A stretch of DNA of 64,000 bases from Chloroflexota bacterium. Its GTDB lineage: Bacteria; Chloroflexota; Anaerolineae; Aggregatilineales; Phototrophicaceae. The DNA is taken from positions 1,612,001 through 1,676,000 of the forward strand of contig JAIUNI010000001.1 in the NCBI GenBank assembly GCA_020161935.1, given 5' to 3'. Made by a program: the position numbers and the translations under genes. The stretch's first letter is position 1. The number at the start of each line of letters is the position of its first letter. Below are positions 15,932 to 25,962 of this stretch, piece by piece. A model generated the notes under the pieces. It had not been told where the DNA came from. It ran no database searches and saw only the letters and a program-made list of their open reading frames with translations.

Positions 15932-18676
15932 TCAACCCACGACAATATGGTACTGCCCCGCACTAACTTCTTGCACCGCGTCATTCACCACAGTACCGTT
16001 CACGGAAACGGGCTGGCCGTTACTGATCGGAATATGCAGCGTTGCAGTGGTGTTGGGCGGCACGTTCACCTGCCAATCGAGCTTACCATCATTTAGCTCC
16101 CACTGAGAGCTGAGTGTGCCATAGGGGGTATTGATCGTCCCATTGGCATTCGTTAGCCCTCCCCCCGGCTGCGGGCGAAGGATGCTGTGCTTGTAAGCGG
16201 GCTGCGCGGGGTCAATCTCAATACCGGCGGTGGTATTGTAGAGCCACGCGCCAATCGAACCGTAAGCATAATGGTTGAAGGAGTTCATCGCCGGACTCTG
16301 GAAGCCGTTTTCTTCTGTCCAACCATCCCAGCGTTCCCAGATGGTCGTCGCGCCCTGCGTCACCGAGTACAACCACGACGGCCATGTTTTCTGGTTAACC
16401 AGTTCGTAAGCCATGTCCAAGCGTCCGTTGTTGCTGAGGACATGCGGCAGATAGGGCGCACCAACGAAGCCGGTTGATAGATGCATGTTGCGACGCTGAA
16501 TATCCGCGACCAGTTCTTCCACGGCGGCTGCGCGGCGTTCTTCTGGCAGCAAGTCAAAGTACAGCGCCAGTACGTAGGAGGTTTGTGTGGGGGTGAACAA
16601 ATCGGTGTTAAATACCGCCGACTGCACCGCACCGTAATCGACTTCTTTCAAGTTCCCGCGCGAAATCGCGTCCGCTTCGTCCATGCGGCGGCGAGCATCG
16701 GAAGGCCGTTCGCTGGCTCTAGCGGTGCTGCCTTTGAGGTAACGTGCGCCGAACGCGGCCTTCACATCCTCGAAAAGTTGGCGATATTTCGCCTCATCAG
16801 CGGTCTTGCCCAGCACAGCCGCAATCTTGGTCATCAACGCTGCGTCATACGCGAGGAACGCCGTACCGATCAGATCGCGCGGGGTGGCGGCGTTGATCGA
16901 CAGCCAATCGCCAAACCCCGGCCAACCTTCGTATTCCGGCGCACAGCGGATGTAACCGGGGCTGCTCGCCAGCAGGAAGTCGACAAACTTGGTCATGGTG
17001 GAGTAGCTGGTTTCGAGGATGCGCTTATCACCGTAGCACAGGTAGATCGTCCACGGGCAGATCACCGCCGCGTCCGACCATGCAGGGCCACCGTCTTCGA
17101 CGAAGGAGGTTCGCATCTTCGGCACGACTGGCGGTACGATACCCTCAGCACTTTGCGAATCGGTCACATCCTGCGCCCACTTGGTCATGAACCCCGCAAC
17201 ATCCATGTTGTAGGCGGCGGTACGCACAAATACCTGAATGTCACCCGTCCAACCGAGGCGTTCGTCACGCTGCGGGCAGTCGGTCGGGATGTCGACAAAG
17301 TTGCCGCGCTGCCCCCATACGATGTTTTTCTGCAACTGGTTAATCGTCGGGTCGGAGCATTGGAAGTCACCTGTTTGCGCCATCTCCGAGTGCAGCACGA
17401 TGCCAGTGATCGTGTCGCGCGTCACTTTGCCGGGATAATCTTGGATTTCGACGTAGCGGAAGCCGTGGAAAGTGAATGTCGGTTCCCACTCGACCTCGTT
17501 TGCATCTTTGAAGGTGTAGTAATCAACCGCTCGTGCGCTGCGGAGGTTGGTGGTGTACATTGTGCCATCATCGTTCAACACCTCGGCATAGCGCAGGGTG
17601 ATGGTGGTATTTGCCGGCGCACTGCCCTTGAAACGCACCCACCCCACCATATTCTGACCGAGGTCGAAAATCACACGGCTGGCGGTGAAGTTGCCTTTAT
17701 CAACGGGGTCGGCAACCGGCTTGAGTTCCTCGATGCGCTTCACTGTTGGCCCGTTGGTGGCGACAATTTCAATCGGCGGGGCTTCGAACGTCTCAACGCT
17801 GCGCCACCCGCGGTCGTCAAACGATGGCGTATCCCAACCCGGCATTTCCAGCCGCGCGTCGTATTCCTCGCCCATCAGCAAGTCGTTGCTCAGGATCGGC
17901 CCAAACTGATAGCGCCAACTTTCATCAGTCACCACACTGAGCTTACTGCCGTCGTCCAGCGTCACCTCCAACTGCGCTAGCAAACGCGGGCGGTCAACAT
18001 ACTGCTGCCGGTGGTTCCAACTGATATGCCCGACTGCCCAACCATCGCCCAGCGCTGCACCCAGCACGTTGTCACCAAGTTTCAGCAGCTTGGTCACATC
18101 ATAAACCTTGTACTGCACCCGCTTGCTGTAATCCGTCCAACCGGGATTAAACACGTCATCGCTGACCGCCTGCCCGTTAATCGAGCATTCGTATAAGCCC
18201 AACGCCGTCACATAAAGCCGCGCCGATTGCGGTGCGCTCGACAGGGTGATCGCCTTCCGCAGCAGGGGTGCAGGGATGAGCGAACGCGGGCCGCCGCGCA
18301 GTTCCGCCCCGATCCACTGCCCCGCCCACTCGCCGTTGTCGAGCAGGCCAATCTCAAACCACGCCGTTTCGGATTGTACCGCCGCTCCGGTTTCGTCCCA
18401 CACCGTCACCTGCCAATATACCCGTTGGCGCGATTGCAGTGCCTTGCCACCATACACCACATGCAGCGATTGATCGCTTTCAATCCTACCGCTGTCCCAC
18501 AAATCCGCCTGTCCCCCGTGCAGGTTTTCGGATGTGCTGGCCGCCACCACTTGATAGGCCGTTTGCCGTGCGCCCTGATTACTGCTCTGCATCTGCCAGC
18601 CGAGGCGCGGGTTGGTCACATCAATTCCCAGCGGGTTCTGTCGATATTCACAAACTAAGTTGGTAATAACAGTCAC
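15932..18676 (-). CDS. GH78 alpha-L-rhamnosidase
   Basis: This 914-residue protein has the full GH78 layout. An N-terminal fibronectin-like domain (NPRLGWQMQSSNQGARQTAY, about 24-43) is followed by beta-sandwich domains with YVTALGLYECSINGQ. The (alpha/alpha)6 barrel carries the hallmark DCPQRDERLGWTGD, which includes the general acid. A C-terminal beta domain closes it. There is no signal peptide, so it should work in the cytoplasm on imported rhamnosides. It starts at GTG with a strong AGGGGAAAG site. It is the last of three rhamnosidase-type genes transcribed leftward from an importer, and the 38-base gap to the preceding gene suggests one operon. Confidence 0.94.
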   Translation of the reverse strand: MTVITNLVCEYRQNPLGIDVTNPRLGWQMQSSNQGARQTAYQVVAASTSENLHGGQADLWDSGRIESDQSLHVVYGGKALQSRQRVYWQVTVWDETGAAVQSETAWFEIGLLDNGEWAGQWIGAELRGGPRSLIPAPLLRKAITLSSAPQSARLYVTALGLYECSINGQAVSDDVFNPGWTDYSKRVQYKVYDVTKLLKLGDNVLGAALGDGWAVGHISWNHRQQYVDRPRLLAQLEVTLDDGSKLSVVTDESWRYQFGPILSNDLLMGEEYDARLEMPGWDTPSFDDRGWRSVETFEAPPIEIVATNGPTVKRIEELKPVADPVDKGNFTASRVIFDLGQNMVGWVRFKGSAPANTTITLRYAEVLNDDGTMYTTNLRSARAVDYYTFKDANEVEWEPTFTFHGFRYVEIQDYPGKVTRDTITGIVLHSEMAQTGDFQCSDPTINQLQKNIVWGQRGNFVDIPTDCPQRDERLGWTGDIQVFVRTAAYNMDVAGFMTKWAQDVTDSQSAEGIVPPVVPKMRTSFVEDGGPAWSDAAVICPWTIYLCYGDKRILETSYSTMTKFVDFLLASSPGYIRCAPEYEGWPGFGDWLSINAATPRDLIGTAFLAYDAALMTKIAAVLGKTADEAKYRQLFEDVKAAFGARYLKGSTARASERPSDARRRMDEADAISRGNLKEVDYGAVQSAVFNTDLFTPTQTSYVLALYFDLLPEERRAAAVEELVADIQRRNMHLSTGFVGAPYLPHVLSNNGRLDMAYELVNQKTWPSWLYSVTQGATTIWERWDGWTEENGFQSPAMNSFNHYAYGSIGAWLYNTTAGIEIDPAQPAYKHSILRPQPGGGLTNANGTINTPYGTLSSQWELNDGKLDWQVNVPPNTTATLHIPISNGQPVSVNGTVVNDAVQEVSAGQYHIVVG

Positions 18677-18714
18677 AATCTTTCCCCTTGTGTAATAAGT
18701 CTCTACTTATGGCA

Positions 18715-21700
18715 TCACTGCGACACGCGCACCTGCACCGGCCCAAACAAGCCGGATACTTTTTGACCGGGGCGCACGTAATGGGTCGGGCTAACCGCAT
18801 CCAAATACGGCGCGAGGGTGTTCAGCACCAGCACCTCGACTGTGTTCTCGCCTACGTCACACAGCGCCGTAATATCGAACTGATACGGCGACCACACCCG
18901 CACGCCAGCGCCCTGCCCATTAACTGTCACTTCTGCCGTGCCGCGCACCTTGCCCAAGTCCAGCACCACGCCCGATGATAACGCATCCAGTCTAAAGGTG
19001 GTCTGGTAGCGGATGCCGCCGGAATAGGCGGTTAAGCCCTGTGCTGCCCAATCGCCTAAGCGCATCGCGCCCGCCGCTGTTGTATAGGTTATGGGCGCGG
19101 TAAACACGCCGCCACCTGTGCGCCCGTTTTCCGGCTCGACGCGCAGCCACGCCACCCGCTGAACCTTATCGGATAGGCCGATGTGAGCAGCACCGTTATC
19201 CAGCGCACATTCCTCTCCATCGACCCACAAACGCGCCTGCCCCGCGACAGGGATTTGCACTTCGCGCACCCCCGGCGGAAGCTGCCACGCGAACCATTCC
19301 ACCCGCGCTTGCCCTGCCTGTGCATCCGGCACCACTGGCAGCACAACCCCGTTTGACGGCGTGTTATCCAACCATGCCGCTTCCGGTAAGGGGTGTGGTC
19401 GCCGCCATAAAGTAGGCCACGCCGGATCGTTCCACTGGATGCGGAACAGCTTCACCGGCTGCGCCGCGCCACCATCGCGCCGCACCTGCCAGTGCGCCCC
19501 GCTGGTGATGGACAACCTTTCGCTGCCTGCCCCTTCAATCAGCGCATCCACCATCGTCGCGGCATAACCGCGCTGCTGGTTCAAACCCTGCGTCGAAAGT
19601 GGTACTTCTCGCTCGATTACTTCGTCGTTTTCGTCAATCTGGATGATCGGGGTTGAACCCGTATCCTGAATCTCGACGATGATCTCATTCGTTCCCTTGC
19701 GGCAGTTCTGCACCACATACGGCTGCACCCGCGCGAGGCTGGCATACGGGTCAAAGCCACCCTGCCGCCCCGCCTCCACGCCGTTCACGATCAGCTTACA
19801 CGGCGAGTCTGCCGATACTTGCACTATCATCGACGTGGGTTCGAAATCGACCTCGAAGGCGTAGACGTACTCAATCCGCGAGTCACGCTGCGCTTTATCG
19901 GCAGGGATCATGCGTTCTGGTCGGGCAAACGCGGCAGCATCCGTCACAAACGCCCAGTAGGCGCGGAGGTCAGTTTCGGTCTCCGCCACCAACCGCCATT
20001 CCAGCAGGTTCGCGCCCTGCTTCAGCGTAATCGGGGTCATCCACAAATACCCCGGCGTACCCTCACCAATGAGTTCGCCGTTCAGCCATGCCCGCTTGCG
20101 GGTGGGGGCTGCCAGCGCCAGATAGCACGACCGGTCACTTTCCGACCAAATTGTTGTACGGAACTGTACGCCTTCGCCGGCGTTCACATGCCCGAACGTA
20201 AGGAATTCTTCCGGCACATGTGCCTTCGGCCCCAAGTTGGGAACGTGTAGTGCGTCCTTATAAATGCCCCGCTGTAACGAATACTCCGCCACACACCATC
20301 CCTCGCCGCCCAATTGACCGTCCAGCGGAACAGCTTCGAGCGGCTTGGGCAGTTCCTTTGCCAGCTTCACCCCCGACCACCAGCCGTAGCTGCCAAAGGT
20401 CGCCATCACGGACTCGCCTTCAACAGCACCCTCATACCAGCGACCACTGACCCCATCGTCGCCTGCCTGCTCAAGGTGGTGCGCGAACGACCATGTTTGC
20501 ACCGGTGGCGCACCGGCGAAGTCCGGCTTAGTCAGGTCGCCGTAGCGGTTGTCGAGTGTTTGCTCCAGCGTCGCCGTCCATACATCGCCCAATGGGATCA
20601 CGCTTGTTTCCGGTTGAGGGGGTATAACTTGAGCCGCATTATCCGTCTTTTCCCACACCAATAGTGCCGCAGGCGATGAGTCAAAGCTGAGTTCGATCTC
20701 GGTCGTATCGCCGTTTACGGTCGCCTTCACCGCTCGCCGTTCGCCGCTGAACGCATCCCATAGGTAAGGTGTGCCGTTGAAGCCGCGCACGGTAATCGTC
20801 ATCGGGTTCTGGTAACGTGCGGGGTTGAACTCATAATTCGCTCGCAGCCAGCTTAACCCGTCATTATGCGTATCCGTGTTGCGCGTGGCGTGGGGCGAAG
20901 CGGCTGGGATATAGAGTACATCCGCGCCGTCAATCTGCCGGTGCAGCACGGGAACAGGTGCTTCCACCACGCGCGGTAAGGATCGCAGCACCGCCGCAAT
21001 CTCAGCCGCCGATTGAATTTGCACTGCCTTGCCGGACGCGAACACATCCAGCAGCGCTTTCAATTGGGCATCTGTGCCGTTCACCACATGGTCGGGCAGC
21101 GCCCCAACAGCGACTAGCAGGCCGCCCTGCGCGACAAAGCGCACCAGTTGATCAGCGGTCGTGCCTTCCAGCACTTTGCAATCCGGCAGCACAATCGCCT
21201 TATATCGTTCCGCGCCAATGCGTAACTGACCGCTTTCCGCCGTGCCGCGCTGTACCGAATCGTCATCCAGCACATCAAAATCGCGCTTATCCTGTTCTAG
21301 GGTTCCAGCCACCATCTGCAAGAACATCATGGTTCCCGTCAGCGCGATAAAGGTATCATTCGCCGTGCGTGATGCCGATAGCACACCATCCACTGTGAGA
21401 CCGGATTGAATGGTGGTCGTGGGGTATAGGACACCGACATCACAAACGTGTGTGCCTTGGCTCAGTAAGAAGCACAGACGGCTGACGGTGTTCGCGAAGG
21501 CCGAGTAATGCCGCCAGTACGGCTGTCGCCAGCAGGTCGAAGGGGGTGCCCATTCGTACCAACCGCCCCATGTGCTGTAGTAAACCGCGTGGGGATCATA
21601 GAGTGTCGCGCCGTTCCGCAGCCACGGCAGCAGCCAGTCAAAGGTTTCTTCCAACGTGCCGCCCCACCCGCTGCTGTGGAAGGATTCAATCCACACGCGC

Positions 21701-22791
21701 GGGCGATCATATAGATGTGCCAGCGAACTGTGGATTTTGGCGTTGCCGTGGTGGTCACTCCCCGGCACGTCGTACCAGCGGTGCGTCTGCATATAATCCG
21801 CATACTGCTGCACACCGCCAATCGGCTCGCCGGTACGCGCGGGGCTTTGCTGGTCGACCCCGCACACCAACCCGTGCTTGCGGTGCCAATCGAACAGCGG
21901 CTTAAAGATCGCCTTCTCCGCCAAGTCCGCCCGCACTTGATGGTAATCCACCCGCACACGCTCGGCTTCCGCACCTTCGCCTTCCCACAAGGCGGTCATG
22001 TGGTCGCGCAGGTCATAACCCTTAATCTGTTGAAAGGCTTCGGTAAACACCGAACTCCATGTCAGCATACTCGGCAGTTCATCTTGGAACGAACCGACGA
22101 TCACGCTGCCGAAGTACTGCCCTGCCCGGCGCTCAAACTCATGGTGGATCACATCCATCAATCGGGCGCAGCCATCCGCGTTGAAGTAATCAAACCCGCG
22201 CCGGATGGCGTACATCAACCGCAGCCGCTTGTTGTCTGACACATCGACGCTGGCGCTGCGTCCATCCAGCTTCAGTGCTACCGGCTTACCAACCACCTGT
22301 CCATGCGCGTCCAGCAGCACATACGAAGCGGCGATGGGTGTTCCTTCAGATGGGCATTCCAACCGTAGACTGCCTGTCCCTTCGACAGTCACCGAGTTCA
22401 GCGCTTGCCCCGCGTAATCGGGGTTATCGCGCACGATGCCACCTTGCAGGTTCGCGCCGGAAAAACCGATCTGGTCATAAAACCACACCCGCATTCCCAG
22501 CGCCTTCGCATCCTCGCACATCTCAAGGAAAATCGTCCACCATTCCTCGGTCATGAAGTGCGGCCGGTCGGGGTCGGAGCCGTAGAGTGGGCTGGTCGGC
22601 GCGAGGTTCAGGATAATCACGTTGTAGATGCCACCCGCGATTAACTGCTCCATCTGCCAGCGCAGCCGCCCCCGTTCGAGCTTATCCCCACTCCACCACC
22701 AAATCGGCACGGGCGAGAATTCCTTTTGCGGCGTGGCAAACTGCTGTGCAAGAGTCTCTAAACTTGTATGTGCGGTCATAAAAATATCCAT
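18715..22791 (-). CDS. GH106-like alpha-L-rhamnosidase
   Basis: This very large protein (1358 residues) opens with FATPQKEFSPVPIWWWSGDKL and an AGGIYNVIILN stretch, then GMRVWFYDQIGFSG. This matches the start of GH106-type rhamnosidases, where a TIM-like barrel follows FWFWNG and LYDE-type motifs. The middle holds several beta-rich regions. The C-terminal 150 residues (LDLGKVRGTAEVTVNGQGAG, then VWSPYQFDITAL) are a galactose-binding-like domain common in the family. No signal peptide is visible. It sits between two GH78 genes, consistent with cleavage of rhamnose from a pectin or glycoside. A methionine four codons in (22779) is an alternative start; neither has a clear ribosome binding site. 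Confidence 0.8.
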   Translation of the reverse strand: MDIFMTAHTSLETLAQQFATPQKEFSPVPIWWWSGDKLERGRLRWQMEQLIAGGIYNVIILNLAPTSPLYGSDPDRPHFMTEEWWTIFLEMCEDAKALGMRVWFYDQIGFSGANLQGGIVRDNPDYAGQALNSVTVEGTGSLRLECPSEGTPIAASYVLLDAHGQVVGKPVALKLDGRSASVDVSDNKRLRLMYAIRRGFDYFNADGCARLMDVIHHEFERRAGQYFGSVIVGSFQDELPSMLTWSSVFTEAFQQIKGYDLRDHMTALWEGEGAEAERVRVDYHQVRADLAEKAIFKPLFDWHRKHGLVCGVDQQSPARTGEPIGGVQQYADYMQTHRWYDVPGSDHHGNAKIHSSLAHLYDRPRVWIESFHSSGWGGTLEETFDWLLPWLRNGATLYDPHAVYYSTWGGWYEWAPPSTCWRQPYWRHYSAFANTVSRLCFLLSQGTHVCDVGVLYPTTTIQSGLTVDGVLSASRTANDTFIALTGTMMFLQMVAGTLEQDKRDFDVLDDDSVQRGTAESGQLRIGAERYKAIVLPDCKVLEGTTADQLVRFVAQGGLLVAVGALPDHVVNGTDAQLKALLDVFASGKAVQIQSAAEIAAVLRSLPRVVEAPVPVLHRQIDGADVLYIPAASPHATRNTDTHNDGLSWLRANYEFNPARYQNPMTITVRGFNGTPYLWDAFSGERRAVKATVNGDTTEIELSFDSSPAALLVWEKTDNAAQVIPPQPETSVIPLGDVWTATLEQTLDNRYGDLTKPDFAGAPPVQTWSFAHHLEQAGDDGVSGRWYEGAVEGESVMATFGSYGWWSGVKLAKELPKPLEAVPLDGQLGGEGWCVAEYSLQRGIYKDALHVPNLGPKAHVPEEFLTFGHVNAGEGVQFRTTIWSESDRSCYLALAAPTRKRAWLNGELIGEGTPGYLWMTPITLKQGANLLEWRLVAETETDLRAYWAFVTDAAAFARPERMIPADKAQRDSRIEYVYAFEVDFEPTSMIVQVSADSPCKLIVNGVEAGRQGGFDPYASLARVQPYVVQNCRKGTNEIIVEIQDTGSTPIIQIDENDEVIEREVPLSTQGLNQQRGYAATMVDALIEGAGSERLSITSGAHWQVRRDGGAAQPVKLFRIQWNDPAWPTLWRRPHPLPEAAWLDNTPSNGVVLPVVPDAQAGQARVEWFAWQLPPGVREVQIPVAGQARLWVDGEECALDNGAAHIGLSDKVQRVAWLRVEPENGRTGGGVFTAPITYTTAAGAMRLGDWAAQGLTAYSGGIRYQTTFRLDALSSGVVLDLGKVRGTAEVTVNGQGAGVRVWSPYQFDITALCDVGENTVEVLVLNTLAPYLDAVSPTHYVRPGQKVSGLFGPVQVRVSQ

Positions 22792-22887
22792 AATAAACTA
22801 CCGTGTATTTAGCCCTCTAAACACACGTTGAACTTTAAATTCAACTATTAGGGCGTGACAGCTCACGCCCCAGAAAATGACCTACTC

Positions 22888-25800
22888 TCAGGTCGTTACC
22901 GCAGGCAGCACGACCTCAACCTCACATTCGACTGGCGCGTCATATTCCACCGCCAACTGCCCATCCGTTTGCCGCTTCCACGACACCGTAATCGGCCCGT
23001 GCGGGGTGGGCACAACCCCTTCCGCCCACGACAGGTTGAAGGGCTGAGGTGCGATCCGCACACGGCTGTAACCCGGCGCGGTCGGTTTCACCCCCAGCAC
23101 CTGTGTCGAGAGGAAATAAGCCGGTGCGGCTGACCAACCGTGGCACAAGCTGCGGCTCCAATGTCCGCTGCCGATGAAGCCGGGGAACGTCTCCCAGAAC
23201 GAGGTCGCGCCCTTCTCCAGCATCCGATTCCACTGCTCGCGCAAAATCGTCAGCGAGTCGGTCGCCAAGCCTTCCTGGAACAGCGACTCCAGCGTGAAGA
23301 ACAGGAACCACGGGCTGCCTACCGGCACAATATCATCCGGTTTCCCTTTCGAAGCGTACCACGGGCTGCTGCCCACAAACTGACCTTGCTTCGCCGCCAG
23401 CACATACTGCATGACGGCTTCGCGGCGTTCCGTCGGCACGGCGTTGCACAGCAGTACCAGCGTATTCGTCGGCTCACTGATACGCTGCTTGTTCTGGAAG
23501 TCACTATACGAAATCGCTGTGATACCGCGTTTAATGCACAACTGCGTGTAGTGGTCGTAAGCGGTTTGGTCGCGCACGGTATCCACATACCCCTGATACT
23601 GCTCCGACCAGCCGTATTGGTTCACAGCATCCCGCAGCCGCTTTGCCAGCGCCACATAACCATCACGCTCGCCTGTTTGCCCCAGCGCATCCGCCATCAA
23701 CGCGGCGTAATCCAACCCCTGCGCCATCAGCACCGTGTTACTAATGACTTCGCCGTCACGCTCAAGGTCTTGTGCTGCCCAGTCGACCAAGTTCCACACA
23801 TCGGGAATGTCGAACAAATCCCGCTTGGTCAGGAAGGTTTCGCAGCGGCTCAAACACTCTTTGACGTAGGCGTAATAATCCACGAGCGCGTCTTTATCGC
23901 CCGTGTTCATATACTGTTCCCACGCCATCCATATCCACAGGAACGTCCACATCGGGATTTCATCAAACCAGCCGCTAACGACATGCGAGGTGGCGATATG
24001 CGTCCGCATCCCTTGAATGTGCGGCGGGATAACCATCTTCAGTTCCGGCGAGAGCGATTGTCCTGTCAGCCGTACGCAGCGGTCGGTTAGCTCATATGCG
24101 CCGAAAGCGACCGCGTTCACCAGTGCGCTGTTCCGTGCGTCGCCGACCCAGTAGACTTGTTCATACGCGGGGCAGTCCACATAGGTGTCGAGCATGCACA
24201 GCCGCACCGTATAAGCCCCCACCTCCCAAATCTTGTTCAGCGTCTCATCCGAACTATGGAAGCGGCCTTTCGCCTCGACCGGATAGGTCGCCATCAAATG
24301 CGTGATGTGCCGTATCTTCAACGGGCGGGACAAGTTGCGGAAGGTGAACGAACCGTAGCGGAAGCCGCGCCGTTCATGCGAGGTGAACACCTGCCGCCCT
24401 TCAACCGCCGTATAGCGGAAGCTGTTTCGCAGATTGCGCGTCCAGAAGATGCCGCCGTCATCAATCCCTTCAAAGAAGTTGGCATCAATGATCGCCCCTT
24501 CCGGCGCGTCCATGTCAATCTGTACGTAGCCAATCGTCTCGCGCCCGAAATCGACCACCACATGCACATCGCCGTCCGGCTGCGGGTTGATCGTCGTCCA
24601 CTGACCGTTATCATGCAGCAGCGCGTCCGGTGTGACAGCAGGCAGCGGTCGCCCTACCCCATTGACCGAGGTTCTTGGCGTTGCGCGGGTAATATCGTGC
24701 GTACAAAAGCCTCCGGCCACCGCAAAAAACTGCTGGCTGGATGTAATACCGAAAATGTCGATCTTATTGGCGCTCGCCGGGATAGCGATCACCTGCCGAC
24801 CCTGAACCAGTTCATCCAGCGAACCAGCCTTCCACGCTGCCGTCACCTCACCGTTTAACTCGTTCAACGGCGAGATCAGCCCCCACGCCGCGCCGCTGGC
24901 AAAGCGCTCTGCCGTAAAGGTCAACACCTCGTCGGTCTCAAACAGCAGCGAAGGCCACTCGACTGTATTAACCATGACGAGGTTCGCCCCTGCCTTCAAC
25001 GACACATCAATTGGCGCTTCGGGGTTATCTTGAACGCTGCCACTGCTCCACAAGACTTCATCATTTACCCGCACCGGAATGGGTTCATAGTTCGGGAAGA
25101 TATACACCCGTATGTTGCAGTCCTTCGGCGCAATAATCTCGGTAAACAGAATTGACCCGCGTTCCCCCGGTGGTGCGCTCCGCAAACCGGTTCGTACCGT
25201 GTTCAACTGCTCGCGCAAATCGAGGTTCCAGATCGTTCCCTTCCGCGTCCGCGCCAGCTCAACGGCCTTCAATGCGGTCGGTGGTGTGGCATCTTCCGTG
25301 AGGAACGGAATACTGCTCGGCAGCAAGTTTGTCCACGGCGCACTTCCCACGCCGCCGATCACCCGTGCCGCTGCCCACTGGCTGTCGTCAAAGCTAACGC
25401 TGTCCCATCCGTGAATCGCCTGCCGCGCGTCGTACTGCTCCTCGAAGCCAAGCTGTACCGAAATGCGGGGCGCTTCACGGTTGAACGCCTCACAGGCTGC
25501 CGTCCGCCAGTCCGTCCCCGAACCGATGCGCGTCACCTGCCCCGCGTCGTCCTCAACGATGATCTCGCACAGCAAACCTGCCGCGCCTTTGATATAGACC
25601 ATCGTGTGATCGCCGAAGGAGTTAACCAGCGCCGCGATCACATTCTCAGAATCTGCCACAACCGACGGCGTGATGTCGTAGCTGTCGTAGTAGTAGGCGT
25701 AGGGGAAACCGCGCACTGGCCCCCGCCCGATATGCCCGCCATTCAAGCTCACCTCATAGCGCGAGTCTGCCGTGATGAGCAGCGTCGCCCTTTTCACGTT

Positions 25801-25914
25801 CGCGGGTGCTATCCACTTAAAACGGAAGTACCGCCACTCATTCTTGATATTGCTGTCCTGCTGCCCCCAAATCCATGATGCAGCCGATGAAAACGTCTCT
25901 GTTGATTGGGACAT
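22888..25914 (-). CDS. GH78-family alpha-L-rhamnosidase, divergent type
   Basis: This 1008-residue protein has N-terminal carbohydrate-binding beta domains (WRYFRFKWIAP, then ATLLITADSRYEVSLNG), as in GH78 proteins. The (alpha/alpha)6 barrel carries DTYVDCPAYEQVYWVGDARN in place of the more usual CPQRDERLGWTGD, so the likely general acid is the Glu of YEQ, with the Asp of GDAR nearby. The C-terminal part has WSAAPAYFLSTQVLGV and a beta domain. It differs enough from the GH78 at 15932 to suggest another linkage or aglycone. It lacks a signal peptide. It lies 48 bases after the permease gene, in the same leftward operon. Confidence 0.85.
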   Translation of the reverse strand: MSQSTETFSSAASWIWGQQDSNIKNEWRYFRFKWIAPANVKRATLLITADSRYEVSLNGGHIGRGPVRGFPYAYYYDSYDITPSVVADSENVIAALVNSFGDHTMVYIKGAAGLLCEIIVEDDAGQVTRIGSGTDWRTAACEAFNREAPRISVQLGFEEQYDARQAIHGWDSVSFDDSQWAAARVIGGVGSAPWTNLLPSSIPFLTEDATPPTALKAVELARTRKGTIWNLDLREQLNTVRTGLRSAPPGERGSILFTEIIAPKDCNIRVYIFPNYEPIPVRVNDEVLWSSGSVQDNPEAPIDVSLKAGANLVMVNTVEWPSLLFETDEVLTFTAERFASGAAWGLISPLNELNGEVTAAWKAGSLDELVQGRQVIAIPASANKIDIFGITSSQQFFAVAGGFCTHDITRATPRTSVNGVGRPLPAVTPDALLHDNGQWTTINPQPDGDVHVVVDFGRETIGYVQIDMDAPEGAIIDANFFEGIDDGGIFWTRNLRNSFRYTAVEGRQVFTSHERRGFRYGSFTFRNLSRPLKIRHITHLMATYPVEAKGRFHSSDETLNKIWEVGAYTVRLCMLDTYVDCPAYEQVYWVGDARNSALVNAVAFGAYELTDRCVRLTGQSLSPELKMVIPPHIQGMRTHIATSHVVSGWFDEIPMWTFLWIWMAWEQYMNTGDKDALVDYYAYVKECLSRCETFLTKRDLFDIPDVWNLVDWAAQDLERDGEVISNTVLMAQGLDYAALMADALGQTGERDGYVALAKRLRDAVNQYGWSEQYQGYVDTVRDQTAYDHYTQLCIKRGITAISYSDFQNKQRISEPTNTLVLLCNAVPTERREAVMQYVLAAKQGQFVGSSPWYASKGKPDDIVPVGSPWFLFFTLESLFQEGLATDSLTILREQWNRMLEKGATSFWETFPGFIGSGHWSRSLCHGWSAAPAYFLSTQVLGVKPTAPGYSRVRIAPQPFNLSWAEGVVPTPHGPITVSWKRQTDGQLAVEYDAPVECEVEVVLPAVTT

Positions 25915-25962
25915 CCAAAATCTCTTTCAATATTCACTCATCAATAAACGCGCGAGTATATC

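Noticed and set aside
16481..17980. A 499-codon open frame on the plus strand
   Set aside because: It lies fully antisense to the GH78 gene, which has strong family motifs. The predicted protein has no recognisable domain and is rich in Arg, His and Val, as expected for a shadow frame in GC-rich coding DNA.
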